The notes beneath the pieces were generated by a model, which saw only the letters and a program-made list of their open reading frames with translations, searched no databases and was not told the origin of the DNA. This document shows, piece after piece, positions 26,873 through 36,604 of a DNA stretch of 37,967 nucleotides. The translations under genes and the position numbers were made by a program. Within the stretch, counting starts at the first letter, position 1. Each line of letters starts with the position of its first letter. This DNA comes from Acidobacteriota bacterium (GTDB taxonomy: Bacteria; Acidobacteriota; Vicinamibacteria; Vicinamibacterales; SCN-69-37): NCBI GenBank assembly GCA_004297655.1, contig SCUN01000109.1:1-37967 (forward strand), given 5' to 3'.

Positions 26873-28467
26873 TGCAAGCCAAACGCACGGTCTCGGCGGA
26901 CTACGTGATCGTCGGCGGCGGAATCACGGCCGCGATGGTCGCCCAGAAGCTCAGCGACCTCAAGCCCTCCGCGTCCATCATCGTCGTCGAAGCCGGATCA
27001 CCGTTGTTCGATGCGGACAATCGATTCAACTACCGACAGCGAAGCCTCGATTACGGCGAGAACCAATGGCCCGGCGATTTCGTTGCGGATCAGGCGCCCG
27101 ACGGGATGATTTCCCGAACGATGGCCGTCGGCGGATCCGCGCTCCATTGGGGTGGCGTCTGCAACCGGTTCTCGGAAGAAGACACGCGACTCAAGTCGCT
27201 CTACGGTCTGGCGGCCGACTGGCCGCTCGAGTGGAAGGATCTCGAGGCGTTCTATTGCGAGGCGGAACAGCGGATTGGCGTGTCGGGCGAACCGAGTCCG
27301 CTCAAAGAGGATTGGCGCAGCCAACCCTACCCGATGCCGGCGATGACGCCGACGTTCAACCTGAAGCAGCTCAAGACCTGGGCCGAGAAAAGCGGGATTC
27401 CGTTCTGGACGACGCCGCAAGCGAAGAACACGGTTGAGGGGTACGGCGGCCGTAGCAAGTGCCACCGCTGCAACACGTGCGAGATCTGCCCGACCGGCGC
27501 GCGGTACTCGCCTGATTGGACATTCAAACAGCTGATCGCCGACAAGAAGCGCCGGGTCGAACTGCACTCGAACACGCTCGTCCGAAAACTGGTTCTCGAC
27601 GACAGGTCCACGCGCGTCGTTGCGGCGCAGGCGGTGAACGAGACCGGCGCCGGCCAGGAAGTCGAGTATCGAGCGAAGACGTTCGTGATTGCCTCGGGGT
27701 ACGTCTGGAGCGCGCACCTCCTCCTCAATTCGGCCGAGGCGCGGTTTCCCAACGGGCTCGCCAACAAGACGGATCAGGTCGGCCGCTATATCAACGGACA
27801 CCTGGCGTTCCAAACGCAGATCGACCTCGACGTCAAGATCTTCCCCGGCATGAACGAACAGCACAGCCTCATCTCACGACAATTCTTCCGATGCGCCGCC
27901 GACAAGCCGTACGTTCGGCACGACCTGCGCGTGTGGGAGAGCGCCAGCGGGCGCGAGCCCCGGCTGAGAGACGCGGCCGGGAAGCTCCTTCTGGGTGACG
28001 ACCTGCTGAACGAATGGCGCACCCGGACGCGTCGAGGTTCAGCGCGCGTGCGCGGGTACTTCACCGTCGAGCCCGACCGCGAGAGCCGGATCACGCTCGA
28101 CCCGTCCCGGAAGAACCGTCATGGCGATCCGATGCCGGTCGTGCGCCACAAGATCGACGCGGCGAGCGAATCGCGCATGGCCGCGACACGAACGCATTTT
28201 GAGACGGTCTTCGCGCAGTTGGCGAAAGCGAATGACGGCCGGATGGGCGGCATCAGCGCGCTGAACTACCAGGATCACCCGGCCGGCGGCTGCCGCATGG
28301 GCGCCGACCCCAACACCAGCGTCGTCGATTCCTACGGCAGGACGCACGATCACGAGAATCTGTTCGTGGTGGGATCGCCGACGCTGCCGACCGGCGGGTG
28401 CACCAACGGCACGCTCACATTCGTGGCGATCGCGCTGCGCTCCGTGCAGCGGATCGCCAGCGCCTAG
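26869..28467 (+). CDS. GMC-family FAD oxidoreductase with Cys cluster motif
   Basis: DYVIVGGGITAAMVAQKL, GGSALHWGGVCNRF, SKCHRCNTCEICPTGARYSPDWTF, GGCRMGADPNTSVVDSYGRTHDHENLFVVGSPTLPTGGCTNGTLTFVAIALR. Confidence 0.9.
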   Translation: MMQAKRTVSADYVIVGGGITAAMVAQKLSDLKPSASIIVVEAGSPLFDADNRFNYRQRSLDYGENQWPGDFVADQAPDGMISRTMAVGGSALHWGGVCNRFSEEDTRLKSLYGLAADWPLEWKDLEAFYCEAEQRIGVSGEPSPLKEDWRSQPYPMPAMTPTFNLKQLKTWAEKSGIPFWTTPQAKNTVEGYGGRSKCHRCNTCEICPTGARYSPDWTFKQLIADKKRRVELHSNTLVRKLVLDDRSTRVVAAQAVNETGAGQEVEYRAKTFVIASGYVWSAHLLLNSAEARFPNGLANKTDQVGRYINGHLAFQTQIDLDVKIFPGMNEQHSLISRQFFRCAADKPYVRHDLRVWESASGREPRLRDAAGKLLLGDDLLNEWRTRTRRGSARVRGYFTVEPDRESRITLDPSRKNRHGDPMPVVRHKIDAASESRMAATRTHFETVFAQLAKANDGRMGGISALNYQDHPAGGCRMGADPNTSVVDSYGRTHDHENLFVVGSPTLPTGGCTNGTLTFVAIALRSVQRIASA

Positions 28468-30074
28468 CCGACGAATTCGAGCTTTCTCGCCTGTTCTTCG
28501 ATCCGCGCCTTCGTGATGAGTTCAACCAGCGCGCTGAGCAGAATCACGACGAGGGCGGTGGCTCCCGTCAAGAGCACACTCGAATACAGCCAGGGGGTTG
28601 CGATAGTCAGCGCGACGTTGGCCAGGCCAATGAAGAGCATGAGCGCCATCATCCGAGAGGGGCCGCCGCCTTTGTCGAACGGCTTCGCGAACGGCAACTC
28701 GGGGTCGAGCAGGATGGTGGTCTGCAACACGAGATGGCTCACGAGACCCAGCACAAGAACGTGCGCGACGGCGTGGAACGGGTCCCTCGTCGCGTAGGCC
28801 ATGACTGCGGCCACCGCGATCAGGTAGGGCAGCAGGAACATCGTGACGACGACATCTTTGGCGGCGCGGATGAGACGGGCTCGGCTGACCGGCGCGGCGA
28901 AGAAGATCCATGACGCTTTGTACGAGTCGCTCCTCGTGAGCTGCATCTTCAACATCGCCGGGAACATCATGATGGCGAAGCCGACGAGCATGAACTGACT
29001 GCCCGGCCGGCCGGACATGTCGCCCGGCCGCGAGACGCCCTGAAAGATGTAGAGCGCCGTCAGCGGCAGGATCGTGAGCACGCCCAGCCGGAACTTCTGG
29101 TCGTTGCGGAACTGGCTGCGGATCAGCAGCGCCATCGCGCGGCTTTCGCCGGCCCGGAAGAGCCAGCCCTCGCGCACGGGCCTGGCAGCGTGCTTCGGCG
29201 TTGCCGCGGCGACCGATACTTCGCCCAGTTGTCCTGAGAATCCAGAAGCCAGCGAGCCGGTGACCGCGACGACCAACGCGCCCAGCACGACGATCGTCAG
29301 GGCCGCCGGCACGAGCGTCATCGCATTGAAGTGGCCGTGCGCCAGGTCGAAGTAGCTCGCGAACCACGCCGGGGGCGCGAGCGCGATCGGCCAGGTTCTC
29401 TTCAGTTCGTATTCCTTGAGAAACGACTGCGTGGCGATTCGCGAGACCAGTAGATAACCGCCGTAGACCATGAAGCTCATCAAGAGCTGCACCACCGACA
29501 GCACTTGTTTGAGCGCGTTGGCGCCCACGAGACGCTGGATCGCGCCGTAGCTGACCAGGAGCAGCAGTGCGATCGCCATCGACGAGCCGTAGAACGCCGC
29601 AATCCCCGCGAGGCCGTCGATGACGCCGCGCTGAATGAAGAGGAAGGCGACGGGCAGGTACGACACGAGCGTCGTGAGGAGCAGCGTGTAGACGAGGACG
29701 TTGGTCAGCCGGACGGCGAAGTACGTGCGCGAGTTGATCGGGCGAAATCCGAGAACGGCGTAATCGTCCGCCGACGTCAGCGCGGTCGAATGGTCCAGCA
29801 TGACGGCGGTGCCGGTCATGAACATCACGTACGTGCAGAGCAGCGTGCCGGCAAAGAAGACGTCCTTCGAGGCCGCCAATGCGGCGCCGAGCAGTCCGCC
29901 GATGAGCGAGTAGATGATCGCCTGTGAGACGAGGGCTCGGGCGCCGGTCGCGGCCGTGCGTCCGGCCCGGCCGAGCGACGCCGATCGTCCGCGGAAATCG
30001 CGCTTGAGCATGGCGCGCGTGAGCGCCCACCATTGCGCGTAGTCCACGCCGACGGCGTCGAAGAACGGCTTCAC
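28464..30074 (-). CDS. ABC transporter permease (ABC-2-like)
   Basis: Many TM segments; GTG 30074 overlaps the stop of the adjacent ATPase by 4 nt. Confidence 0.8.
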   Translation of the reverse strand: MKPFFDAVGVDYAQWWALTRAMLKRDFRGRSASLGRAGRTAATGARALVSQAIIYSLIGGLLGAALAASKDVFFAGTLLCTYVMFMTGTAVMLDHSTALTSADDYAVLGFRPINSRTYFAVRLTNVLVYTLLLTTLVSYLPVAFLFIQRGVIDGLAGIAAFYGSSMAIALLLLVSYGAIQRLVGANALKQVLSVVQLLMSFMVYGGYLLVSRIATQSFLKEYELKRTWPIALAPPAWFASYFDLAHGHFNAMTLVPAALTIVVLGALVVAVTGSLASGFSGQLGEVSVAAATPKHAARPVREGWLFRAGESRAMALLIRSQFRNDQKFRLGVLTILPLTALYIFQGVSRPGDMSGRPGSQFMLVGFAIMMFPAMLKMQLTRSDSYKASWIFFAAPVSRARLIRAAKDVVVTMFLLPYLIAVAAVMAYATRDPFHAVAHVLVLGLVSHLVLQTTILLDPELPFAKPFDKGGGPSRMMALMLFIGLANVALTIATPWLYSSVLLTGATALVVILLSALVELITKARIEEQARKLEFVG

Positions 30075-30835
30075 TTCTGGAGCGCGGAGAGGAAGTCCGA
30101 CGCCACCTGGCCGACATCGGCGTGGCCCGTCAGCTTGCCGAACGCGGCTTCGAGCGATGTCTCGCCGGTCGATGACTTGAGTTCTTCCGACGTGCCCGAC
30201 GCGACCATCCGGCCCTTGTCGATGATCACGATCTTCGAACACATGCGATCGACGACTTCAAGGATGTGCGAGCAGAACAGGATCGTCCGGCCCTGCGCCG
30301 CCATCTGCTTCAGCAGTTCCTTGATCACCATCGCGGTGTTCGCGTCGAGGCCGTCGAGCGGCTCGTCCATGATGAGGACGTCCGGGCGATGCATCATCGA
30401 CGCGATGATCGCCACCTTCTGGCGCATGCCCTTCGAGTATTCGCTCATGCGCTGGTTTTCGGCGGACGTGAGACCGAAGAGCTCCAGCATCTCGCGCCGC
30501 CGCGCGGCGGCGGTTTTGCTGTCGAGGTGATACAGGCAGGCGACCAGCTCCAGGTACTCGGAGCCGGTGAGGCCGTCGTAGAGCGCAGCGGTTTCCGGAA
30601 CGTAGCCGATGCGCTTCTTCACCTCCATCGGATGCTCGACGACGTCGAAGCCGGCGACGAGCGCGCGGCCGGCGTCCGGTCGAATCATCCCAGTGAGGAT
30701 CTTGACGGTCGTTGACTTACCGGCGCCGTTGGGTCCGAGAAAACCGAGGATCTCGCCCGGCTCGACGCGCAGGCTCAGCCGGTCGAGCGCGATCTTGTCG
30801 CCGTAGCTTCGAGAGAGCCCTTCGGTGACGATCAT
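30071..30835 (-). CDS. ABC transporter ATP-binding protein
   Basis: Walker A GPNGAGKSTTVKIL, signature region MSEYSKGMRQKV, Walker B DVLIMDEPLDGLD. Confidence 0.96.
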   Translation of the reverse strand: MIVTEGLSRSYGDKIALDRLSLRVEPGEILGFLGPNGAGKSTTVKILTGMIRPDAGRALVAGFDVVEHPMEVKKRIGYVPETAALYDGLTGSEYLELVACLYHLDSKTAAARRREMLELFGLTSAENQRMSEYSKGMRQKVAIIASMMHRPDVLIMDEPLDGLDANTAMVIKELLKQMAAQGRTILFCSHILEVVDRMCSKIVIIDKGRMVASGTSEELKSSTGETSLEAAFGKLTGHADVGQVASDFLSALQK

Positions 30836-32118
30836 TTCTCTGCGAGCAGCTCTTCGATCATCTTCGCCAGCCGCGGCTCGTTCACATCGTCGTACCCGAC
30901 CATGATGAGGCGGATGTTGCCCTTCTTGTCGATGAGCATGATCTGCGGAATGCCGCCGACGCGATACGCGACATCGTTGGGATCTTTGCCCGGGATGTAC
31001 TCGACCTTGCCGTTGACGATCTTGACGTCGACCTTGGCCCCGATGGCGACGGGCACGTCCGAGAGATGGTGCTCTTCGAAGTAGGTCTTATCTTTCGCGA
31101 TCTCGACGTCGGCCGCGACGTTCTGTTCGGCGCCGAAGTAACCGTAGAGACGCGTCGCGAGGGCCACGCGGAATCCCTGCGGCGCGTACTTGGCGCGCAG
31201 GCGGTTCACGCCGGGGTAGCTCTCGCGGCACGGCCCGCACCAGTGCGCGGTGAACTCGAGCAGCGTGACATGACCGGGCATCGCGAGCTCGTTCGAGTTG
31301 GCAGGCTTGTTGAACCAGGCCGGCGCGGTGAGCGCGGCGGCGGGGAGGCCGACCAGTTCGAGACGCGCGATCTCTTCATCGAAGTAGATTTCTTTGAGTG
31401 TCGGTCCACCCGGGCGCGGCGTCGACGCGCCCCAGGCCTTGACGCCGTCACGCAGCAGCGCCAGCGCCTTCGGTGTCATGCCCTGGCCGGCCCAGGCTTC
31501 GGCCATGTTGACGTACGCCGACGCGACGCTCTGGCTGAGCTCGGCCGTTTGCTTCGGCGTGAACGACTTCGACGCGTTGATGATCCACGTCGAGTGCTTC
31601 TCGATCCCGGCGTCGATGTCGTCGCCACGGTAGTAGCTATTCATTCTGGCGTGCGCGGAAAACTGCGCATCGAACGCGGCGCGGCCAAGGGCGTCGAGCT
31701 GATCAACGAGCGCTTCCAGCCGGGCGTTTCGTTCGTCGCCTTTCGGCTCGCGAAGTCCTTCGAGGATTTTCTGCAGAAGCGCGTTGCCTCGAACTTCCGG
31801 TGTGAGATCCGTGCGCGCGAGGGCGGCGGTGAGCGTGGCAACGGCCTTTGCGGCATCGCCCGCCTCGGTGTAGAGCTCGACCATCGTGATGAAAGCGGCC
31901 GCGTCGAGTCTGGCGATGTCAATCTTCGCCGCGCAGTCCGCGGCCATGGCCTTTTTGTCCGCCTCGATCTTGTCGTATTTCGCGCGCGTGAGCGGAGCCT
32001 GGGCTCGCTGTTGCGCCACCGAGAAATCACGAGCGTCCTTGACGCATTGGGCCGGCGCGCTGAGCGGCGCGGCGGGTGTCTGTGGGACGGCGAGAATCAG
32101 AGCGAGTGCGAGCAGCAT
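30832..32118 (-). CDS. Secreted TlpA/ResA-like thioredoxin-fold protein with N-terminal helical repeat region
   Basis: LLEFTAHWCGPCRESYPGVNRLRAKYAPQGF, GGIPQIMLIDKKGNIRLIMVGYDD; signal peptide. Confidence 0.85.
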   Translation of the reverse strand: MLLALALILAVPQTPAAPLSAPAQCVKDARDFSVAQQRAQAPLTRAKYDKIEADKKAMAADCAAKIDIARLDAAAFITMVELYTEAGDAAKAVATLTAALARTDLTPEVRGNALLQKILEGLREPKGDERNARLEALVDQLDALGRAAFDAQFSAHARMNSYYRGDDIDAGIEKHSTWIINASKSFTPKQTAELSQSVASAYVNMAEAWAGQGMTPKALALLRDGVKAWGASTPRPGGPTLKEIYFDEEIARLELVGLPAAALTAPAWFNKPANSNELAMPGHVTLLEFTAHWCGPCRESYPGVNRLRAKYAPQGFRVALATRLYGYFGAEQNVAADVEIAKDKTYFEEHHLSDVPVAIGAKVDVKIVNGKVEYIPGKDPNDVAYRVGGIPQIMLIDKKGNIRLIMVGYDDVNEPRLAKMIEELLAEK

Positions 32119-32132
32119 GGCGATGTCCTCTG

Positions 32133-34046
32133 TTATTCGAGACCCTTGCGAAGAAACGAAACGAATTCGGCGGAGTTGCGCGTCAGGCCGCCGAACGCGA
32201 CGCGCGGTGTGCCATCCGGATCGAGCGCGGCGTAGTAGGGCAGCGCGACGGTGCCGTACGTGTCGCGCTGCATGTTCTGGAAACCACGGTACGGCTCGCC
32301 CTGGCCGTCGGTGTACAGACGCACGCGCACGTAGCGCGTGAGTTCGAGCGCGACTTCAGGGCGCGGAAACATGTTCGCTTCCATCCAGCGGCAATTGGTG
32401 CAGGTGTAGCCGGTGAAGTCTATCAGCAGGGGGCGGTTCTGTTGTTTCGCTTCAGCCAGCGCCCTGTCGTAGTCATTGACGATCCACTCAGGCTCCTTGC
32501 CGGCCGCCAGCACGCTGGCTTCGGCCGGCGGCAGGAACGCTTCCAGTTCGCCTAACCGCGCGCCGCGAATGCCGTTCCCCAGCCAGACGGCGAGCAGCAA
32601 CGAGGCGGTGGCGAGCGCCAGCCTGATCGGCGGCTTCGTCCCTCGGAGGAACTGCCACATCAATAGCAGCGCGACGATGACCCACGATGCGAGCACGACG
32701 CTGCGCGTGAAGATGCCCCAGCCCCACACGAGATCCACGTTCGACAGGAACTTCATCGCGGCCGCCACTTCGAGCAGGCCCATCGCGCTCTTGACCGACT
32801 GCAGCCAGTTTCCGGCGCGCGGCAACGACGCCAGTCGCTGCGGCACGAGCGCAAGAATCACGAACGGCAGCGCGAACACGCTGGAAAACGCGAGCATGCC
32901 GGCGAGCGGCCACTGCCAGTCGCCCGTCGCGGCGACGACCAGCAGGCTGCCGAGAAACGGCGCGGTGCAGGTGAACGACGTCAGCGTGAAGGCGAACCCC
33001 ATCAGCAATGTGCCGACGAACTGCCCGCGGCCGCGTTCCGCGCCGACCGCGCGTGTGACGACGCTGGCGGGGAGCGCGACCTCGACGCGGCCGAACAGGC
33101 TCAAGGCAAAGCCGAGGAAGAGCGCGGTGATCCCGAGGTTGACCCAGGGATTCGCGGCAAACTGGTTCAGGCCCGATGCGCCGAGAAACAACGCGAGCGC
33201 GAGGCCGACGGCGCTGAACGTCAACACGATCCCCGCGCCATAGACGAGCGCCTGCGTGACCGCTTCCCGGCGCGTGCGTCCGGCGCGCGCGGTGAAATAC
33301 GAGACGGTGATCGGCACCATCGGAAACACGCACGGCGTGAGGAGCGAGAGGAAACCCATGAGCGCCGCGAGGCCGATGTAGGCGCTGAAGCTGCTGGCTT
33401 GGGCCGAGGCAGAAGCGAGATCGGGCACGATGCGCCTCGCTGACCGTCCCTCGTCCGGCGTCAAGCGTCCAACGTTCGCACTCGGTGCAGACACTTCAAC
33501 TGGTGGAGCGGGCTCCGCGGGACGTTGAACGTTAGACGCCGGACCTTGGACGATCAGGCCTTGGACGGTCACCGTTCTCGTGAGCGTCTCCACCGCCGGC
33601 GGCAGGCAGAGCCGGTCGTTGCATGTCTGATATGACAGGTCGATTGACAGCAGCGCGCCGCCGCCCGGCGCCGCCTTCAGGACGGTCACGGGAATCGTGA
33701 TGACGAGCGAGTTCTCATGGAATTCCGTTTCCATGTTGAAGTTCGGATCGAACGCGCGTGTCGGCGGCGCGCTCGTGGCCGGGCCGCCCGCCGAGAACGC
33801 GGGCGTCTTCTTGACGGTGACCGCGAGCGCATGCGGCCCGCCCGGCGGCTGCGTGAGCGAGTAGACGTGCCACCCGCCGTCGATTTCCGCCGTGGCCGTC
33901 GCGGTCAGCGCGCTGCCGGGCTTCACCGGGCCCACCGGCTCCACCTTCAACGACCAATGCACCGGGGTTTGCGCTGACGCCACGCTGGCGCCCAGCGCCG
34001 AGGCCAGCCACATCCACCCAAGTACTCTCGGCAATCGTCCGCGCAT
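32133..34046 (-). CDS. dsbD: DsbD-like protein-disulfide reductase (N-terminal DsbD domain, CcdA-like TM, C-terminal thioredoxin-like)
   Basis: MRGRLPRVLGWMWLASALGASVASAQTPVHWSLKVEP..., GFLSLLTPCVFPMVPITVSYF, SFTCTAPFLGSLL, DFTGYTCTNCRWMEANMF. Confidence 0.9.
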   Translation of the reverse strand: MRGRLPRVLGWMWLASALGASVASAQTPVHWSLKVEPVGPVKPGSALTATATAEIDGGWHVYSLTQPPGGPHALAVTVKKTPAFSAGGPATSAPPTRAFDPNFNMETEFHENSLVITIPVTVLKAAPGGGALLSIDLSYQTCNDRLCLPPAVETLTRTVTVQGLIVQGPASNVQRPAEPAPPVEVSAPSANVGRLTPDEGRSARRIVPDLASASAQASSFSAYIGLAALMGFLSLLTPCVFPMVPITVSYFTARAGRTRREAVTQALVYGAGIVLTFSAVGLALALFLGASGLNQFAANPWVNLGITALFLGFALSLFGRVEVALPASVVTRAVGAERGRGQFVGTLLMGFAFTLTSFTCTAPFLGSLLVVAATGDWQWPLAGMLAFSSVFALPFVILALVPQRLASLPRAGNWLQSVKSAMGLLEVAAAMKFLSNVDLVWGWGIFTRSVVLASWVIVALLLMWQFLRGTKPPIRLALATASLLLAVWLGNGIRGARLGELEAFLPPAEASVLAAGKEPEWIVNDYDRALAEAKQQNRPLLIDFTGYTCTNCRWMEANMFPRPEVALELTRYVRVRLYTDGQGEPYRGFQNMQRDTYGTVALPYYAALDPDGTPRVAFGGLTRNSAEFVSFLRKGLE

Positions 34047-34080
34047 GAGGCATGATATCGGCAAGCTCGCCCGGACTGAC

Positions 34081-36564
34081 GTGCCGCTCCCCAGGACTTC
34101 GTTGCTCGTTCTCGCGTTCGCCATTGGCGCGGTGTCGCTCTCGGCCGAGGGCAATCCCGCCCCTATCCGGGCATTCCGATCGTTCACGCGCGGCTCCGGC
34201 GCCACCGGCCTTCCCGCATCCACCGTCGTCGGGCTCCACACCGATCGCGAAGGCACGATCTGGATCGCGACGTTTGACGGCGTGGCGCGCGTCGAGCGGG
34301 GATCGGTCGAGCGGTTGCCCGCGGCGAAAGACGCGCCGGTGGCGGGGCCGATGTTCCGGATCATCGATCGCCGAGACGGCGGCATCTATGTCAGCGGGGC
34401 CAGGGGCGTGTATGCCTTTGACGGCACCGCGTGGACGTTGCTGCCGTCGCCGGAGGAACTCACCGCGCTGGCCGAAGACGCGTCGAAGAACATCATCGGT
34501 CTCGATCGGCGCGGGCACATCTGGGTGAAGCCGCCGGACAAGGAATGGCGCCAGTCCTCGGCGGGCGTGGAAGCCATGGAGCTGCACGCTCTGGCCACGC
34601 TCGAGGATGGCCGCGTGCTCGCCGCCGGCGCAGCCGGCGTGGTGCGCCTCGATCAGGACAACGTCGTTGGGCTATTCGGCGAACGTCCGCCCGGTCCGCT
34701 GACGGCGATCACCGTCGCGTCGAACGGCCGCGTCTGGGTCGCATCAGAGCGCGGGCGCCTGTTCTCGCGCGCCGGGTCCGGCGCATGGGAGCTGTTCGAA
34801 ATCCCCGGTTGGGACGGCGGCCGCATCCGGGCGATTGCCGAAGACGCGCGTCATCGCATCTGGGTGGGCGGCGACAACGGCCGCGCCGCGGTCGGCAGCG
34901 AGTCCGCGGCCTTCGAGAAATGGACGCCGGAGAACGGGATGAAAGCATCGCTCGTCACGGCGATTGCCGGAGATCTCACCGGCGGCGTGTGGTTCGGTTA
35001 CAACGGCGCCGGGCTGCAGCAGTGGCTGGGCGAAGCGTGGACGCATCGCCCGTACTGGCGCGAGCGCGGCGACGCGGACGCGACGATCACTTTCAGCGTG
35101 CGGCCGACGGCCGACGGCGGATTCATCGCCGGCGTCTTCAGCCACGGCGTCTGGCGCTGGGACGGCACGACGTTGGCGACGTACGGGCGGGAGCAGGGCA
35201 TCACCGAAGACGTGCGCTTTGCCATCGAGCCTTCGCCCGGCGTGATCTGGGTCGGCGCCAGGAACGGCATCTTCGAGGGCCGCGCGGGGCGATTCACGCG
35301 CACGCTCAAACTGGCGGGTGGATTCGTCAGCGGGTTCTTCAAATCACCACAGGGCGAATGGTGGGCGACCACCACGGCCGACGGCGTCTTTGTGCGGCGC
35401 GACGATCGCTGGCAGAAGCACGATGTCTTCAACGCTCAGCTTGAGCCGTTCACACCGAACATCCGCGACGTGATCTGGCGGCGGGGCGGCGAGGTCTGGG
35501 TGGCGAGCGGGCGCGACCTCATCACCTTTCCAAACGGACCAGGCGCCGCCGGCGCCATCCTGCCGCTGCCGGCCGGTCTCTCGTCGCCGAATGCGCTCGT
35601 CGAGCACGGAGACAGCGTGTGGATCGGCGCGGTCGGCGGCATCGCCGTGCGCACGGGCGATGTCTGGCGCGTCATGACTGAGGCCGATGGTTTGCCGGGT
35701 AGCACGATCTACTCGCTCGCATTTGCGCCGGACGGCACGCTGTGGGCCGGCGGATCGTCGGGCGTCGGCCATCTCGTCAACAATGTGTGGACGGTGTATG
35801 ACGCGAGCAACGGGCTGATCTCCGAAGAGTGCAACACGTTCGGGCTGACCGTGCAGCCGTCCGGGCGCGTGCTCGTCGGCACGATGTCGGGGCTGGCGAT
35901 CTACGAGCCATCGGCCCTGTCGCCGCAACCGCAGCAACAACTGCGCGCCTATTGGCGCGCGCCGTTTCCCGGTCCGGATGGCACGGTGCGGGTGCCGGCC
36001 GAAGATCAGCGCGTGGTGTTGCAGTGGTCCACGCCCTGGCCGCGACCGGTCGGTGTGGTGTATCGCACACGAATTCGCGAGCTCGGCGGCGCGTGGTCAG
36101 ATCCGCAGTCCGCGCCGCTGTTGCGCGTCGAAAACCTGGCGGCCGGTTCCTATTCCATTGATGTCGAATCGCGGTTCGATCGCGCCGGCGCGGCGTGGAC
36201 GCCGCCGATCGCGGCGCGCGTAATCGTGGCGCCCCGCGCCTGGGAGACATTGTGGGCGCGGCTCACCATCGGCGGCGTCGTCGGCGCGATCATGATCGGG
36301 CTGGTTCGCTGGCGCACCGCGCGGCTGGCCGCCCGCGCGCGCGAGCTCGAGGCCGCCGTGGCTGAAGCGCTGTCGTCCGCGAAAGTGCTGCGCGGCCTCC
36401 TGCCGATCTGCGCGCACTGCAAGAAAGTGCGCGACGACGGCGGGTATTGGACGCGGATCGAGGATTACATCAGCCGCCACAGCGAAGCCGACTTCAGCCA
36501 CGGGTTCTGCCCCGACTGCGTCGAGAAACACTACGGCGAGCTGAACATGAAGGACATCGACTGA
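34081..36564 (+). CDS. Two-component-type propeller sensor with C-terminal 4-Cys LPICAHCKKVRDD module, no kinase domain
   Basis: Signal peptide, repeated GTIWIATFDGVARVE / GRVWVASERGRLF / GTLWAGGSSGVGHL blades, Y_Y_Y-like domain (YRTRIRELGGAWSDP), TM, then GLLPICAHCKKVRDDGGYWTRIEDYISRHSEADFSHGFCPDCVEKHYGEL. Alternative start 34045. Confidence 0.82.
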   Translation: MPLPRTSLLVLAFAIGAVSLSAEGNPAPIRAFRSFTRGSGATGLPASTVVGLHTDREGTIWIATFDGVARVERGSVERLPAAKDAPVAGPMFRIIDRRDGGIYVSGARGVYAFDGTAWTLLPSPEELTALAEDASKNIIGLDRRGHIWVKPPDKEWRQSSAGVEAMELHALATLEDGRVLAAGAAGVVRLDQDNVVGLFGERPPGPLTAITVASNGRVWVASERGRLFSRAGSGAWELFEIPGWDGGRIRAIAEDARHRIWVGGDNGRAAVGSESAAFEKWTPENGMKASLVTAIAGDLTGGVWFGYNGAGLQQWLGEAWTHRPYWRERGDADATITFSVRPTADGGFIAGVFSHGVWRWDGTTLATYGREQGITEDVRFAIEPSPGVIWVGARNGIFEGRAGRFTRTLKLAGGFVSGFFKSPQGEWWATTTADGVFVRRDDRWQKHDVFNAQLEPFTPNIRDVIWRRGGEVWVASGRDLITFPNGPGAAGAILPLPAGLSSPNALVEHGDSVWIGAVGGIAVRTGDVWRVMTEADGLPGSTIYSLAFAPDGTLWAGGSSGVGHLVNNVWTVYDASNGLISEECNTFGLTVQPSGRVLVGTMSGLAIYEPSALSPQPQQQLRAYWRAPFPGPDGTVRVPAEDQRVVLQWSTPWPRPVGVVYRTRIRELGGAWSDPQSAPLLRVENLAAGSYSIDVESRFDRAGAAWTPPIAARVIVAPRAWETLWARLTIGGVVGAIMIGLVRWRTARLAARARELEAAVAEALSSAKVLRGLLPICAHCKKVRDDGGYWTRIEDYISRHSEADFSHGFCPDCVEKHYGELNMKDID

Positions 36565-36604
36565 GGCGCCCCGGCTTCATCGTCTACCCCCGTGGAGATG
36601 AAGA

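Noticed and set aside
28464-28467. Convergent stops sharing CTAG
   Set aside because: Simple 4-nt gene overlap, common in compact genomes
28522-30117. 531-aa minus-strand ORF overlapping the ABC permease in another frame
   Set aside because: Arg-rich shadow frame without recognisable motifs
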